From assembly GCA_028821475.1 (NCBI GenBank), contig JAPPGB010000030.1:26039-90038 (forward strand): DNA of 64,000 nt, written 5' to 3'. The notes beneath the pieces are model-generated. The model was not told the DNA's origin, ran no database searches, and worked only from the letters and a program-made list of their open reading frames with translations. Made by a program: the position numbers and the translations under genes. The stretch is from Spirochaetaceae bacterium (GTDB lineage Bacteria > Spirochaetota > Spirochaetia > SZUA-6 > Bin103). This document shows positions 1-8,993 of this stretch, piece after piece. Every line of letters starts with the position of its first letter. The first letter of the stretch is position 1.

Positions 1-87
1 CTCCGCATTGCCGTAGCAGCCGGCGGCCCAGATGGCCTGGTCGTCGGTGAGTATGAATACGATGTTGGGGCGGTCCGCGCGTGCCAT
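1..87 (-). CDS. Sulfatase, N-terminal fragment (cut by window edge)
   Basis: Reading leftward from an ATG at 87 the frame gives [17 protein letters not shown] and runs off the window. The stretch [12 protein letters not shown] is the hallmark N-terminus of the type I sulfatase/alkaline phosphatase superfamily; its Asp pair binds the catalytic calcium. Only 29 residues are visible, so the formylglycine motif (C/S-x-P-x-R), the substrate and any signal peptide cannot be judged. Family members hydrolyse sulfate esters, often on polysaccharides. I am confident of the superfamily and cannot assign a substrate. Confidence 0.8.
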   Translation of the reverse strand, partial: MARADRPNIVFILTDDQAIWAAGCYGNAE

Positions 88-183
88 GTGGTCTCCTTCG
101 TCTCGTTACGTGGCGACGGCGGCGCCGCTGTCGCCGGCCACAGCATACAACAAGAGAGCTGCCCCGCCGCACGGGTAGCGGCG

Positions 184-504
184 TTACGTTCGCAGGAGTC
201 GCCGCAGGAGGATGTCTTCCACGTTGCGCCTGCCGTCGATCACCGCGAGCACGTAGACCCGGTCCGGGTCGGCGCGATATATCAGACGCCAAGGATTGAG
301 CACGACCTCACGATAGCGAAGCACGTGATGCCGTTCGAGTTCCGGTACCACCCGGCCAAGGCGCGGCAGCGATCCCAGGCGGCTCACCGTCTGGTCGACG
401 CGGGGCAGGAATCGGGCGGCGGCGGCCGGGGAGTCCCGCGCCAGGTAGTCGACGACCTCTGTCAAGTCGTGAGTCGCGGGAGTTGCCCAAACGATGCGGA
501 TCAA
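184..504 (-). CDS. ParE/RelE-family toxin
   Basis: This 106-residue protein has the ParE/RelE layout: an N-terminal helix pair (ATHDLTEVVDYLARDSP), a central LGRVVPE strand, then YREVVLNPWRLIYRADPDRVYVLAVIDGRRN. The YRxIYR-like segment and the C-terminal Arg-rich tail are typical. The start is a TTG whose last bases overlap the stop of the upstream antitoxin (TTGA), so translation is coupled. Family members either cleave ribosome-bound mRNA (RelE) or poison gyrase (ParE); the sequence does not say which. The length is normal and no lesion is visible. Confidence 0.85.
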   Translation of the reverse strand: MIRIVWATPATHDLTEVVDYLARDSPAAAARFLPRVDQTVSRLGSLPRLGRVVPELERHHVLRYREVVLNPWRLIYRADPDRVYVLAVIDGRRNVEDILLRRLLRT

Positions 505-770
505 TCGAGGCGGCGGCGCAGAGCCGTCATCAGCTCTTCGTGCGGCGTCACCTCGCCGAGTTCGATCGACCGCTCGCTCTGCGAGATCAGCTTCAGGATG
601 CCGAGCGCGTCCACCATCTCCTGGTAACTGCGCGGATCGACGAGCACCCCCTTGGCCTCACCGCGTTGGGTGATGATGATCGGGGCCCGTGTCTCGTTGA
701 CATGCCGGAGCATCTCCGCCGCCTGGCTCTTCACCTGCGAAATCGGCCGAATGGATGTCTCCAGGTCCAC
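501..770 (-). CDS. Phd/YefM-family antitoxin
   Basis: The 89-residue product carries the Phd/YefM DNA-binding fold (ETSIRPISQVKSQAAEML, then ITQRGEAKGVLVDPRSYQEM) followed by a helical toxin-binding tail. I chose the GTG at 770 because GGAGG lies five bases upstream, whereas an in-frame start at 818 adds 16 residues unlike the family. It precedes and overlaps the ParE-like toxin by four bases. Such antitoxins neutralise the toxin and repress their own promoter as a complex. The GGTACC-containing stretch just upstream (about 785-800) could hold the operator, but I see no clean palindrome. Confidence 0.85.
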   Translation of the reverse strand: MDLETSIRPISQVKSQAAEMLRHVNETRAPIIITQRGEAKGVLVDPRSYQEMVDALGILKLISQSERSIELGEVTPHEELMTALRRRLD

Positions 771-869
771 GCTCACCTCCAGTACGAAAATGGTACCGAA
801 AACAGACTGCCCGTGCAAGCCGGTGACGAGGCGAGGGGCAGCTTGACGGACCGCCAGGATGTGTTAACT

Positions 870-1085
870 ATGTGCCGTCTGGCGTTCAACGCGGCAAGCC
901 ACCGGGATCGCCTTGCCGAATTGGCGTCGAAGTATGAAGATCAGTCGCCCGATCTTGCCGACCTTTGCCTGATCCGCATGAGCGAACTGTTTCCACGCTA
1001 CTCGGTAATCACCGTCGACCGCACTGACTTCGGAGTGTATCGACGCAACAAGCGCGACGTCATTCCGACCGTGTGCCCGCCGTAG
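870..1085 (+). pseudogene. PIN-domain toxin, C-terminal remnant
   Basis: The frame from the ATG at 870 gives about 71 residues matching only the second half of a PIN-domain protein. They include ELASKYEDQSPDLADLCLI with the conserved Asp that helps bind the catalytic metal, then ITVDRTDFGVYRRN, the usual final strand. The N-terminal half with the first acidic residue (normally MxxxDTG) is missing, so no active nuclease can be made. It ends six bases before the CobW start. This is one of several broken TA genes in the window. Confidence 0.6.
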
Positions 1086-1090
1086 CGAAG

Positions 1091-2014
1091 ATGCAGAGGA
1101 TGCAGGCGTTGGGCAACGTGCCGGTACATGTGCTGTCGGGGTTTCTGGGGTCGGGCAAGACGACGCTGCTGAACCGGCTGCTGGCGGCGCTGCCGGCAAA
1201 CACGCGGCCGGCGGTCGTGGTGAACGACTTCGGTGCGGTGGCGGTGGATGGAGCGTTGGTGGACCGCGGCAGCTACGCGGTGGCCGAGCTGGCGTCGGGG
1301 TGCGTGTGCTGTACGCTGAGCGCGCCGATGCAGGATGCGCTGGCCGCCCTGCTCGACGACGAGCAGCCGGACACCATCCTGATGGAGACTACCGGCCTGG
1401 CGGAACCGGCGGCGTTTCCCGCCCTGTTCGCGGCCCCCGCCCTCGCCGACCGCATCCGGCTCGGCAACGTGGCGTGCGTGGTGGACGCCTCCACCTACCT
1501 GCGCTACGCCGACCACCTGCTGGTATTGCCGCGCCAGGTGGAGCAGGCCAACACCGTGATCATGAACAAGACCGACCTGGCCGGCGCCGCCACGCAACAA
1601 GCGGTGCGCCGCCGCCTGCTGGCCACCTGCCCGCCGGGTGCGCTGCTGCTCGCCGCCGAGCGCTGCGCCGTCGACCCGGCGGTGGTGTACGACGAGCGCC
1701 CGGTCTACTTCGCCGGCAGCGGCCACCGCACCGGCCACTACCACGAGTTCCGCAGCCTGACCGTCGAACTCCGCCGCCCCGTGCCGGCAGCGGCGTTGCG
1801 GCAGCTTCTGCACGGGCTGTCCGGCGAGGTGGAGCGGGCCAAGGGCCTGGTACACACCGACGCCGGCGCGAAGCTGGTGCAACTGACGCTGGCGGGAGTG
1901 GAGATCGAGGAGTGGCCGGAGCCGGTCACCGACGCGCGCATCACCTTCGTGGGCCGCAACCTCGACACCCTCGACCTGCCGGCCCGGTTGGTCGCGACAG
2001 GAGTAAACCCATGA
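1091..2014 (+). CDS. CobW/COG0523 G3E-family GTPase
   Basis: A P-loop GTPase with Walker A GFLGSGKTT near the N-terminus, the family-defining metal-binding motif GCVCCT about 60 residues later, ETTGLAEP (switch region) and NKTD (guanine specificity). The C-terminal half is the CobW C-terminal domain and is shorter than in many members. The family delivers metals such as zinc, cobalt or nickel to client enzymes, and the client is not evident here. The ATG at 1091 is preferred; a GTG at 1073 is also in frame, and an ATG at 1100 is possible. It overlaps the following hicB-like gene by four bases (ATGA), suggesting coupled translation. Confidence 0.9.
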   Translation: MQRMQALGNVPVHVLSGFLGSGKTTLLNRLLAALPANTRPAVVVNDFGAVAVDGALVDRGSYAVAELASGCVCCTLSAPMQDALAALLDDEQPDTILMETTGLAEPAAFPALFAAPALADRIRLGNVACVVDASTYLRYADHLLVLPRQVEQANTVIMNKTDLAGAATQQAVRRRLLATCPPGALLLAAERCAVDPAVVYDERPVYFAGSGHRTGHYHEFRSLTVELRRPVPAAALRQLLHGLSGEVERAKGLVHTDAGAKLVQLTLAGVEIEEWPEPVTDARITFVGRNLDTLDLPARLVATGVNP

Positions 2015-2355
2015 CCAACACGATGACCTTCAAGGGCTATTCGGCGCGGATTGAATACGACGACGACGACAGGATCTTTACTGGCCGGATCGCCGGCATC
2101 CGCGACGGTGTCGGCTTTCATGCCGATTCCGTCGCCCGCCTGCGCGAAGCATCTCACGAGGCGGTCGAGGACTACCTCGAGACGTGCACGGCAATCGGAA
2201 AACAGCCGCAGAAGGCCTACTCCGGCCAAGTGATGTTTCGGGTCAGTCCCGACATTCACCGCAGAGCCGCCATGGCCGCGGAGCTGTCCGGCAAGAGCCT
2301 GAACCAGTGGGCCGAGGAAGTGCTGGACCACGCCGCAAGCGCAGTGCAGCAGTAG
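2011..2355 (+). CDS. HicB-family protein (orphan antitoxin-like)
   Basis: This 114-residue protein has the HicB arrangement: an N-terminal partial RNase H-like fold (YSARIEYDDDDRIFTGRIAGI, then ADSVARLREASHEAVEDYL) and a C-terminal ribbon-helix-helix (GQVMFRVSPDIHRRAAMAAELSGKSLNQWAEEVL). HicB proteins neutralise the HicA mRNase and repress their own operon. No HicA-like gene flanks it, since the neighbours are the CobW GTPase (ATGA overlap) and acoX, so it is an orphan that may act as a regulator of this operon. The start is fixed by the overlap with the CobW stop. Confidence 0.85.
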   Translation: MTNTMTFKGYSARIEYDDDDRIFTGRIAGIRDGVGFHADSVARLREASHEAVEDYLETCTAIGKQPQKAYSGQVMFRVSPDIHRRAAMAAELSGKSLNQWAEEVLDHAASAVQQ

Positions 2356-2367
2356 CCGCGGCTGCAC

Positions 2368-3414
2368 GTGAACGCCCTGGTTGACCCTGCTGCCCCGGTC
2401 GGGGTGATCGCCAATCCGGCGGCGGCGACCGATATTCGGCGGGTGGTCGCCAACGCCACCGGCATGCCGATCGCGGACCGCGCCAACACGGTGTTGCGGG
2501 TGCTGGCCGCGCTCGGCGCCTGCGGCGTGCCGCGGGTGCTGATGATGCCCGAGAAAGGCGGCATCGGCAGGAACCTCACGCGCAGCCTGCGGCGCGAACG
2601 CAACCTGGGGCGCACCGGCCTGCCGGTCCTGCACTTCACCGCTACCCCGGTCACCGGCACGGTGGCAGACACCCACGCCGCCACCCGGGCGATGGCCGCC
2701 GCCGGCGTGCAGGCGATCGTGGTGCTCGGCGGCGACGGCACCCACCGGGCGGTGGCGGGCTGCTGCGGAGAAGCGTGGGTCGCCGGCATCTCGACCGGTA
2801 CCAACAACGCGTTCCCGGAACATCGCGAACCCACGATCACGGGACTGGCCGTCGGGCTGGCCGTGACCGGACGCGTTCCCCCTGCAACGGCGCTGCAGCC
2901 GAACAAGATGCTGCGGGTCACGATCAGCGACGCTCAGGGGGGCCGGAGGTCGGACGTGGCCCTGGTGGACGTGTCGGTGACCACCGAGCCGTACGTGGGC
3001 GCCCGCGCGCTGTGGCGCAGCGAGACCCTGCGCGAGATCTTCGTGACGTTCGCCGATCCGGAGGCGATCGGCCTGTCCGCGGTGGCCGGGCTGCTGCGGC
3101 CGGTGGGCCGGCGCGAGCCGCACGGCCTGCGTGTCGAACTGCAGCCCCCGGACGAGGCCGCCACCGTGCTGCGGGCGCCCATTGCGCCCGGATTGATCAC
3201 GCCGGTCGGCGTGCGGCGCTACGAAACGCTGGCGGCACAAGAGACGACTTCCCTGCACCACGAGCGGGGCATGATTTCCCTGGACGGCGAGCGCGAACTG
3301 CATCTCCGGCCCGGCGACCGGGCGGAACTCACCCTGCTCCCGAATGCGTTCCGGACGCTCGACGTGGGCGCGGTGATGCGCTACGCCGCGCAACACCGCC
3401 TGTTGACGCGGTAG
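2368..3414 (+). CDS. acoX: AcoX-like ATP-NAD kinase family protein
   Basis: This 348-residue protein belongs to the COG3199 ATP-NAD-kinase-like family. VGVIANPAAA opens the fold, VVLGGDGTHR is the conserved nucleotide-binding GGDGT motif, and ISTGTNN follows. AcoX proteins are encoded with acetoin dehydrogenase genes and their biochemical role is unproven; NAD-related phosphorylation is inferred from the fold. Here acoX precedes acoA-acoB-acoC by 3.6 kb, with a decayed transporter and a DUF4143 ATPase in between. That gap reads as an insertion splitting an ancestral acoXABC locus. The start is a GTG 12 bases after the hicB-like stop. An alternative is a generic lipid or NAD kinase-like protein. 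Confidence 0.75.
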   Translation: MNALVDPAAPVGVIANPAAATDIRRVVANATGMPIADRANTVLRVLAALGACGVPRVLMMPEKGGIGRNLTRSLRRERNLGRTGLPVLHFTATPVTGTVADTHAATRAMAAAGVQAIVVLGGDGTHRAVAGCCGEAWVAGISTGTNNAFPEHREPTITGLAVGLAVTGRVPPATALQPNKMLRVTISDAQGGRRSDVALVDVSVTTEPYVGARALWRSETLREIFVTFADPEAIGLSAVAGLLRPVGRREPHGLRVELQPPDEAATVLRAPIAPGLITPVGVRRYETLAAQETTSLHHERGMISLDGERELHLRPGDRAELTLLPNAFRTLDVGAVMRYAAQHRLLTR

Positions 3415-3742
3415 TCCGAGCCGCCAGCTTCTTCCTGGCTTTCCGAGCAGACTTCGCGCCATGGGCACCCAGACGGCCGACGCCGCCCTTCAACCTCGGA
3501 TCGAGAAGATCTCGTCCCAACTGGTCGGTACCCAACGGATACCTGGCTGAAGAGCCCTGCAGCCTGTCTAAGATGAATACCTCATCATATGGAAAAGGAG
3601 CCACGAAATCGGCAAAGATAGCTATAAGAATCAATAGCAGGACGATAACGCCGGAGAAAATACCAAGTGGCTTCTCCTTCCAAAGCCTCTTAATTACATT
3701 CGCCGGCCCGGGACTTTCCGGGATGCCCACGCGGTCACTCAT
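3329..3742 (-). pseudogene. dppC-like permease with internal deletion (unit A)
   Basis: The frame begins like an intact DppC permease: a cytoplasmic head, one membrane segment (IFSGVIVLLLILIAIFADFV) and YPLGTDQLGRD. It then jumps directly to DLLDPRLKGG, which is the extreme C-terminus of the family. Compared with the intact copies at 20255-21202 and 35790-36719, about 200 residues with all the other membrane spans are missing. The join falls in a shared R-D-L-L motif, so deletion between short repeats is likely. The frame continues without its own stop into the opposite-strand 3' end of acoX. It cannot form a permease. Confidence 0.75.
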
Positions 3743-5023
3743 TATTCATACCGGACCCTGGGGTCCAAGAAAGCATAGACCAGGTCGGTGATAAGATTGA
3801 ACCCCACAACCGCAGCGGCGAAAAACAGATTTACTCCCGAGACGACCGGGTAGTCTCTGCCCTGGAGTGCAGTCACCATGAGACGACCCAGCCCCGGCAG
3901 GTTGAATATGTTCTCTATGATCACCGAGCCGCCTACCAGGAGAGGCAACTGCAGTGCCTTGCGCACCCTGATGTCGTCGAAGGGCGGCAACTGAATGTTC
4001 ATGCCCATACTATTATTCGACGCAGCGGCAGCCGGCCATATCCCGAGTTCGGGGTTGGTCTTCAGGAGGCTTTCTACCTGCTCGAGAGCCTGGATCATAG
4101 TCGTGCCGATAAAACCTACGTAGTCAATCCTCCCCGAGCGCAGGGCCGCCAGACGTGTCGCCGGTTCGGGCATAACCAGGGCCCTTAGCTGGTCAATATA
4201 GGGCAAGCTGTTCCCCGGGTATTTTTCGTCGTAGCCCCAGTAGTCAGGATTCTTGTCCCAGGTAAGAGAGCTGCCCTGGACCCAGTCGGTCAGCATGAAG
4301 GGCCCGGTGCCGACCAGGTTCCTCCAGTCGTTAGCGTGTCCGTGTTCCTTGATCACTTCGGGGGGGTATATACCACCGCTCTCATCGTTGAGGATAGCAG
4401 CCAGCGCACGGAGGTTTCGCTCCTTCATCTTAAACTCAACCGTCCATTTGTCGGTGGCCGTTATCGATTCCACTTTCACACCTGACCACTTATCGAATGA
4501 AGCAATTTCGGCAGGTTCGGTGAAACCGCTGCCAAGTCCCAAGATACGCTGAAAGTTATATTCCACATCTTGGGCAGTCAGCTCCCGCCCGTTCATCGGC
4601 GGCTTATCATGCCAGTGAACGCCCTGGCGGACTTTGACGATATAAGTCAGTGGGTCAGGCTGCGACCAGCTTTCCGCCAGACTCCCTATCGTGTGGGCTG
4701 GAGCTTGGAGTCTGTGGAAGTCGTATTCGTCCCTGGGCGTTGCCCAGTCCGCGATGCCCAGCTTCTCCACGACGCCACCGGCTGTGATATTTCCACATCT
4801 GGTTATCCAGATGTCAGTACCGTCGCATGGAGCATTTCGGGCGCGTGGTCAGTGTGCCGCCATACTGGGGCGCGACGACCATCTTGCCGGTGGTCGGGTC
4901 GCGCACCATTTCCTTCTCTGCGGCGGACGCCGGGTCGTCGCTGTCGCTGTCGCCTGCGGCAAACCCAGCGGTCGCCACCAGCGCAAGCGCCAGTGTTATG
5001 AACCAAAAGAATCGAAGAGCCAT
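3742..5023 (-). pseudogene. Peptide-binding protein fused to DppB tail, frameshifted (unit A)
   Basis: An N-terminal piece (5023-4814) has a signal peptide (MALRFFWFITLALALVATAG) and the lineage motif KEMVRDPTTGK. A one-base frameshift near 4818 moves to the frame that continues VVEKLGIADW through a family 5 solute-binding domain (DPLTYIVKVRQGVHWHD, VGTGPFMLTDW). At FDDIRVRKALQ the protein switches into the last 68 residues of a DppB permease (LPLLVGGSVIIENIFNLPGL). The join, near 3950, lies in a CTGCAG stretch found at both parent positions, again suggesting a short-homology deletion. Both parent genes are destroyed. Its last base overlaps the start of the dppC remnant. Confidence 0.75.
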
Positions 5024-5607
5024 AGTGCTCCTCCTTGTTTCGGGATCGTGGGTCTACGACCCGTAGCCCGTGTTTTTTCTTGCGCCGGTAACACCGGCTT
5101 TTGCATGATGGTGGTGGTGGTGGCGCCCCGCCACGTGAGGCGGACGGCGCCGAGCCGGCGGCCGCGTGGGAGTGAAGGGCGCTGGGGTGTGGACGTCTGC
5201 GGGAGCCGCCGCGCTGTCGGCACGGGCGGCGGCGAAGGAATCGAGGGCGCGGCCAAGTGCGCCGTCACGGCTGTCTAGTAGGCTAAGTAGGCTATGCTGC
5301 TTCTGTAGACTTTCGCGCGCGAGGCGAAGGGGGGGCGGGCGAGGATAGGACGCGCCGGACGCCTCGGGCGCCGCTCTGGGGCGCTGACCGGTGGCAGTGG
5401 GTGTTGTCAGCCGTCTGGTTCATCCATTCCAACCGGAAGCTTCTACTCTCGCACACCTGCGGCCACCAAGTCAACCGGCACAATGGACGGATTTGGACGG
5501 ATGGACGGACTGTTTTGAGATTGTCGGGCACCCGCGGCAGCATGAGCACCCTTGCGGCGGCGGGGCGCCGGGTGCGCCGGGGCTGTGTACACATTGACGA
5601 TCTTATC
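5024..5607. other. Gene-free leader/intergenic stretch of unit A
   Basis: No convincing gene lies here. It holds a perfect hairpin GCCGGT-AAC-ACCGGC followed by TTTT (5084-5102), the 9-base direct repeat AGTAGGCTA at about 5277-5294, and a G-rich tract followed by GATAGGACGCGCCGG (about 5330-5361). The last resembles the G-tract and GATAGGACACACCGG box of the leaders upstream of units B, C and D, so this is probably the diverged leader of the dead unit A binding protein. The right end runs into the ATPase start region. Confidence 0.5.
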
Positions 5608-6855
5608 GTGTATCTGTACGATTCACGGGTGATTCCTCGGCATCTGGCCGCCACACTGCGGCGCACGGCAGGCGGCTTTCCCGTACTGTCGGTCACCGGG
5701 CCCCGCCAGTCCGGAAAGACCACGCTGCTGCGCAATCTGTTTCCCAACCTCGGCTACGTGTCACTGGAGCAACCCGACGAGCGCCGGTTTGCCACCGAGG
5801 ATCCGCGCGGCTTCCTGCGTCACCATTCCGATGCCGGCGTGATCCTCGATGAAGTGCAGCACGCACCGGATCTGTTTTCCTACATACAGGTAGCCGTCGA
5901 CGAGGATTCCACCCCGGGACGCTTCATCCTGTCGGGCTCGCAGAATTTCCTGCTGATGGCGCGTATCTCCCAATCCCTCGCCGGGCGCGTATACGTGAGC
6001 AACCTGCTGCCGTTCTCGTTGGCAGAATTGGCAGGGCGGCAGTCCGCAACGGTGGCCGGTTTGCTGGCCGGGCCAGCCGCGGCGACCGGGCCGGGCAGGA
6101 CCACCGGAATCGCCGCGTCACTTGACGGTCCGTGGCTGGCGCACGCCGTGCGCGGGTTCTACCCCCCGGTCCACGACCGCAACCTCGCTCCCCAGGACTG
6201 GTTCCCAGGCTATTTTCAGACCTATCTGCAGCGCGACGTCCGCGATCTTACCCAGGTCGGCGATCTTGAAAGCTTCAGCCGCTTCGTGATGTTGTGCGCC
6301 GGCCGCGCGGGTCAGATACTGAATCTCTCAAGCCTGGGCAACGACTGCGGCATCAGCCATGACACGGCACGCCGCTGGCTGTCGGTGTTGGAGACCAGTT
6401 TCGTGGTCTTTCGCCTGCAGCCGCATCATCGCAACTTCAACAAGCGATTGATCAAGAGTCCGAAGCTCTACTTTGTCGATACCGGGCTGCTGTGTTGGCT
6501 GCTGCAGGTTCGGGATGAGAACCAGTTGGCACGCCACCCGCTGCGCGGCGCCGTGTTCGAGAACATGATGATCGCCGAAGCCTTGAAGACCTCGTACCAC
6601 TCCGGCGAGTTGCCACGGCTCCACTTCTGGCGCGATCATCGCGGCAACGAGATCGATCTGGTGGTCGACACCCCGGACGGCGCACACCCGGTGGAGATCA
6701 AATCGGGCGAGACCATTCGGACCGATCTGTTCAAGGGCCTCGCCTACTGGGGCTCGCTCGCCGGCCAGCGCCTCCCGGCCACGCTCATCTACGGCGGCGA
6801 GGAGAGCTCGACCCGGAACGGCGTGGACGTGCGCGCCTGGCGCCACTGGCTCTGA
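5608..6855 (+). CDS. AAA_14/DUF4143 P-loop ATPase
   Basis: A COG1373-type ATPase. It has Walker A TGPRQSGKTTLL near the N-terminus, Walker B ILDEVQ, a sensor segment ILSGSQNF and a central winged-helix region (ISHDTARRWLSVLE). The C-terminal DUF4143 nuclease-like part reads FENMMIAEAL, EIDLVVDTPDGAHPVEIKSG, which resembles a PD-(D/E)XK core. The role of the family is unknown; members are patchily distributed and behave like selfish or defence-associated genes. The GTG at 5608 is chosen; a GTG at 5629 is as likely because the family usually begins near VIPRHL. It lies between acoX and acoA and is unrelated to acetoin metabolism. Confidence 0.85.
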   Translation: MYLYDSRVIPRHLAATLRRTAGGFPVLSVTGPRQSGKTTLLRNLFPNLGYVSLEQPDERRFATEDPRGFLRHHSDAGVILDEVQHAPDLFSYIQVAVDEDSTPGRFILSGSQNFLLMARISQSLAGRVYVSNLLPFSLAELAGRQSATVAGLLAGPAAATGPGRTTGIAASLDGPWLAHAVRGFYPPVHDRNLAPQDWFPGYFQTYLQRDVRDLTQVGDLESFSRFVMLCAGRAGQILNLSSLGNDCGISHDTARRWLSVLETSFVVFRLQPHHRNFNKRLIKSPKLYFVDTGLLCWLLQVRDENQLARHPLRGAVFENMMIAEALKTSYHSGELPRLHFWRDHRGNEIDLVVDTPDGAHPVEIKSGETIRTDLFKGLAYWGSLAGQRLPATLIYGGEESSTRNGVDVRAWRHWL

Positions 6856-6973
6856 GTCGGCACGATCACGCCGTATTACCGAAGACCATGAAACCCGTTG
6901 CGGACTCTCGCGTCGCGATGGGATATAGTCGGTGGCAGGAGCGCGTGATGCGCTGCACGTTACGGGAGAAGCG

Positions 6974-7957
6974 ATGAGCAACGACAACTTTCCTCTGAGC
7001 CGGGAGGAACTGCTGCGGGCCTACCGGACCATGAAGACGATCCGGGAGTTCGAGGAACGGGTGCACGTGGAGTTCGCCACCGGCGACCTGCCCGGCTTCG
7101 TGCACCTGTACGCCGGCGAGGAAGCGGCGGCGACCGGGGTCATGATGCATCTCGGCGCCAACGACCACATCGCCAGTACGCACCGCGGGCACGGCCATTG
7201 CATCGCCAAGGGCGTCGACGTCAGAGGCATGTTCGCCGAGCTGTACGGACGCGCCACCGGCACCTGCCGCGGCAAGGGCGGCTCCATGCACATCGCCGAC
7301 CTGGACATGGGCATGATGGGCGCCAACGGCATCCTGGGCGCCGGCGCGCCGCTGGTGTGCGGTGCGGCGCTGGCCTCCAAGTACAAGAAGGACGGCGGCG
7401 TGGCGGTGAGCTTCATCGGCGACGGCGCCTCCAACGCCGGCAACTTCCTGGAGAGCCTCAACCTGGCCGCGGTGTGGGACCTGCCGGCCATCTTCGTGGT
7501 GGAGAACAACGCATACGCCCAGTCCACCTCGCGCGACTACGCGGTGGCGGTGGACAGCTACGTGGACCGCGCCTCGGGGTTCGGGATGCCGGGGGTCACC
7601 GTGGACGGCACCGACTTCTTCGCCGTCCACGAGGCGGCCGGCGAGATGATCGCCCGCGCCCGCAAGGGCGGCGGCCCGGGCCTGCTGGAGTGCGAGATGA
7701 TCCGCTTCTACGGCCACTTCGAGGGCGATGCGCAGACCTACCGCGCGCCCGGCGAGGTGGATGAGATCCGCGCCAGCCGCGACTGCCTCAACAGGTTCGC
7801 GCAGCAGGTAACGGAGGCCGCCGTGCTGGAGCAGGAGGACCTCGATGGCATCGACCGGGAGATCGCGGCGTTGATCGACGAGGCGGTGGCGCAGGCGCAA
7901 CAGGCGCCCTACCCCACCGAGAACGACCTGCTCACCGACGTCTACGTGAGCTATTAG
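6974..7957 (+). CDS. acoA: Acetoin dehydrogenase E1 alpha (TPP-dependent)
   Basis: A 327-residue E1 alpha subunit of the 2-oxo acid/acetoin dehydrogenase family. HRGHGHCIAKG and GKGGSMHIAD line the active site, and GDGASNAGNFLESLNLA...NN is the thiamine pyrophosphate-Mg motif (GDGx about 25 N-N). The phosphorylation-loop region found in pyruvate dehydrogenases is replaced by the acetoin-type TSRDYAVAVDSYVDRA. It should form the alpha2beta2 E1 with the next gene, cleaving acetoin to acetaldehyde and an acetyl group passed to lipoyl-E2. The ATG at 6974 has GGGAGAA just upstream. It begins a compact acoABC operon. Confidence 0.88.
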   Translation: MSNDNFPLSREELLRAYRTMKTIREFEERVHVEFATGDLPGFVHLYAGEEAAATGVMMHLGANDHIASTHRGHGHCIAKGVDVRGMFAELYGRATGTCRGKGGSMHIADLDMGMMGANGILGAGAPLVCGAALASKYKKDGGVAVSFIGDGASNAGNFLESLNLAAVWDLPAIFVVENNAYAQSTSRDYAVAVDSYVDRASGFGMPGVTVDGTDFFAVHEAAGEMIARARKGGGPGLLECEMIRFYGHFEGDAQTYRAPGEVDEIRASRDCLNRFAQQVTEAAVLEQEDLDGIDREIAALIDEAVAQAQQAPYPTENDLLTDVYVSY

Positions 7958-7988
7958 GGCTGCCGGACGAGGCAGGAGGAGACACACG

Positions 7989-8993
7989 ATGGCACAGTTG
8001 ACGATTCGCCTGGCAATCAACCAGGCGTTCCACCAGGAGATGGAGCGCGATTCGAGCGTGATCCTGATGGGCGAGGACATCATCGGCGGCACCGGCAGCC
8101 CGGGCGAACAGGAAGCGTGGGGCGGCGCCATGGGCATCTACAAGGGCCTGTACCGCGAGTACGGCGACCGCCTGCTCGACACGCCGCTGTCGGAAGCGGC
8201 GTTCGTGGGCGCCGCCATCGGCGCGGCCACCTGCGGCCTGCGCCCGGTCGCCGAGTTGATGTTCATCGACTTCCTGGGCGTGTGCTTCGACCAGATCTTC
8301 AACCAGGCGGCCAAGTTCCGCTACATGTTCGGCGGCAAGGCGGAAACGCCGGTGGTGATCCGCACCATGTACGGCGCCGGGCTGTCCGCCGCCGCCCAGC
8401 ACTCGCAGACGCTGACCTCGATCTTCACCCACGTACCCGGCATCAAGGTGGTGTGTCCGTCCACGCCGTACGACGCCAAGGGGCTGATGATCGAGGCGAT
8501 CCGCGACAACGACCCGGTGATATTCTGCGAGCACAAGAAGATCTACGAGACCACCGGCGACGTGCCGGAGGAGCAGTACACCATTCCGTTCGGCGAGGCG
8601 GAGATCCGCCGCGACGGCGACGACGTCACCATCGCCACCTACGGCATGATGGTGCAGCGCGCGCTGGAGGCGGCCGATACCCTGGCCGGCGACGGCATCG
8701 AGTGCGAGGTGATCGACCTGCGCTCGCTGTCCCCGCTCGACACCGACACCATCCTGGAAAGCGTCGAGAACACCGGCCACCTGGTGGTGGTGGACGAGGC
8801 CCCGCCGCGCTGCAGCGTCGCCGCCGACGTGGCCGCTCAGGTGGCGCGCGACGGGTTCGGCGATCTGAGGGCGCCGGTCGGCATGGTCACGGCGCCGCAC
8901 ACGCCGGTGCCGTTCTCGCCGGAACTGGAGAAGCACTTCGTGCCCACTGCCGAGAAGATCGCCGGCTGCGTGCGGGACACCCTCGATGATTAA
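7989..8993 (+). CDS. acoB: Acetoin dehydrogenase E1 beta
   Basis: A 334-residue E1 beta subunit. It has the pyrimidine-binding domain with VILMGEDI and DTPLSEAAFVGAAIG, the MFIDF and GAGLSAAAQHSQ motifs, and the transketolase C-terminal domain (DLRSLSPLDTDTILES). It pairs with the preceding alpha subunit; the gap is 31 bases and contains GGAGGA as ribosome-binding site. Its 3' end overlaps the E2 gene by eight bases. Pyruvate or branched-chain 2-oxo acid specificity cannot be excluded from sequence, but the AcoC-type partner downstream favours acetoin. Confidence 0.88.
   Translation: MAQLTIRLAINQAFHQEMERDSSVILMGEDIIGGTGSPGEQEAWGGAMGIYKGLYREYGDRLLDTPLSEAAFVGAAIGAATCGLRPVAELMFIDFLGVCFDQIFNQAAKFRYMFGGKAETPVVIRTMYGAGLSAAAQHSQTLTSIFTHVPGIKVVCPSTPYDAKGLMIEAIRDNDPVIFCEHKKIYETTGDVPEEQYTIPFGEAEIRRDGDDVTIATYGMMVQRALEAADTLAGDGIECEVIDLRSLSPLDTDTILESVENTGHLVVVDEAPPRCSVAADVAAQVARDGFGDLRAPVGMVTAPHTPVPFSPELEKHFVPTAEKIAGCVRDTLDD

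Noticed and set aside
1738..3468. A 576-residue minus-strand frame across cobW, hicB and acoX
   Set aside because: Antisense to three well-supported genes with family motifs.
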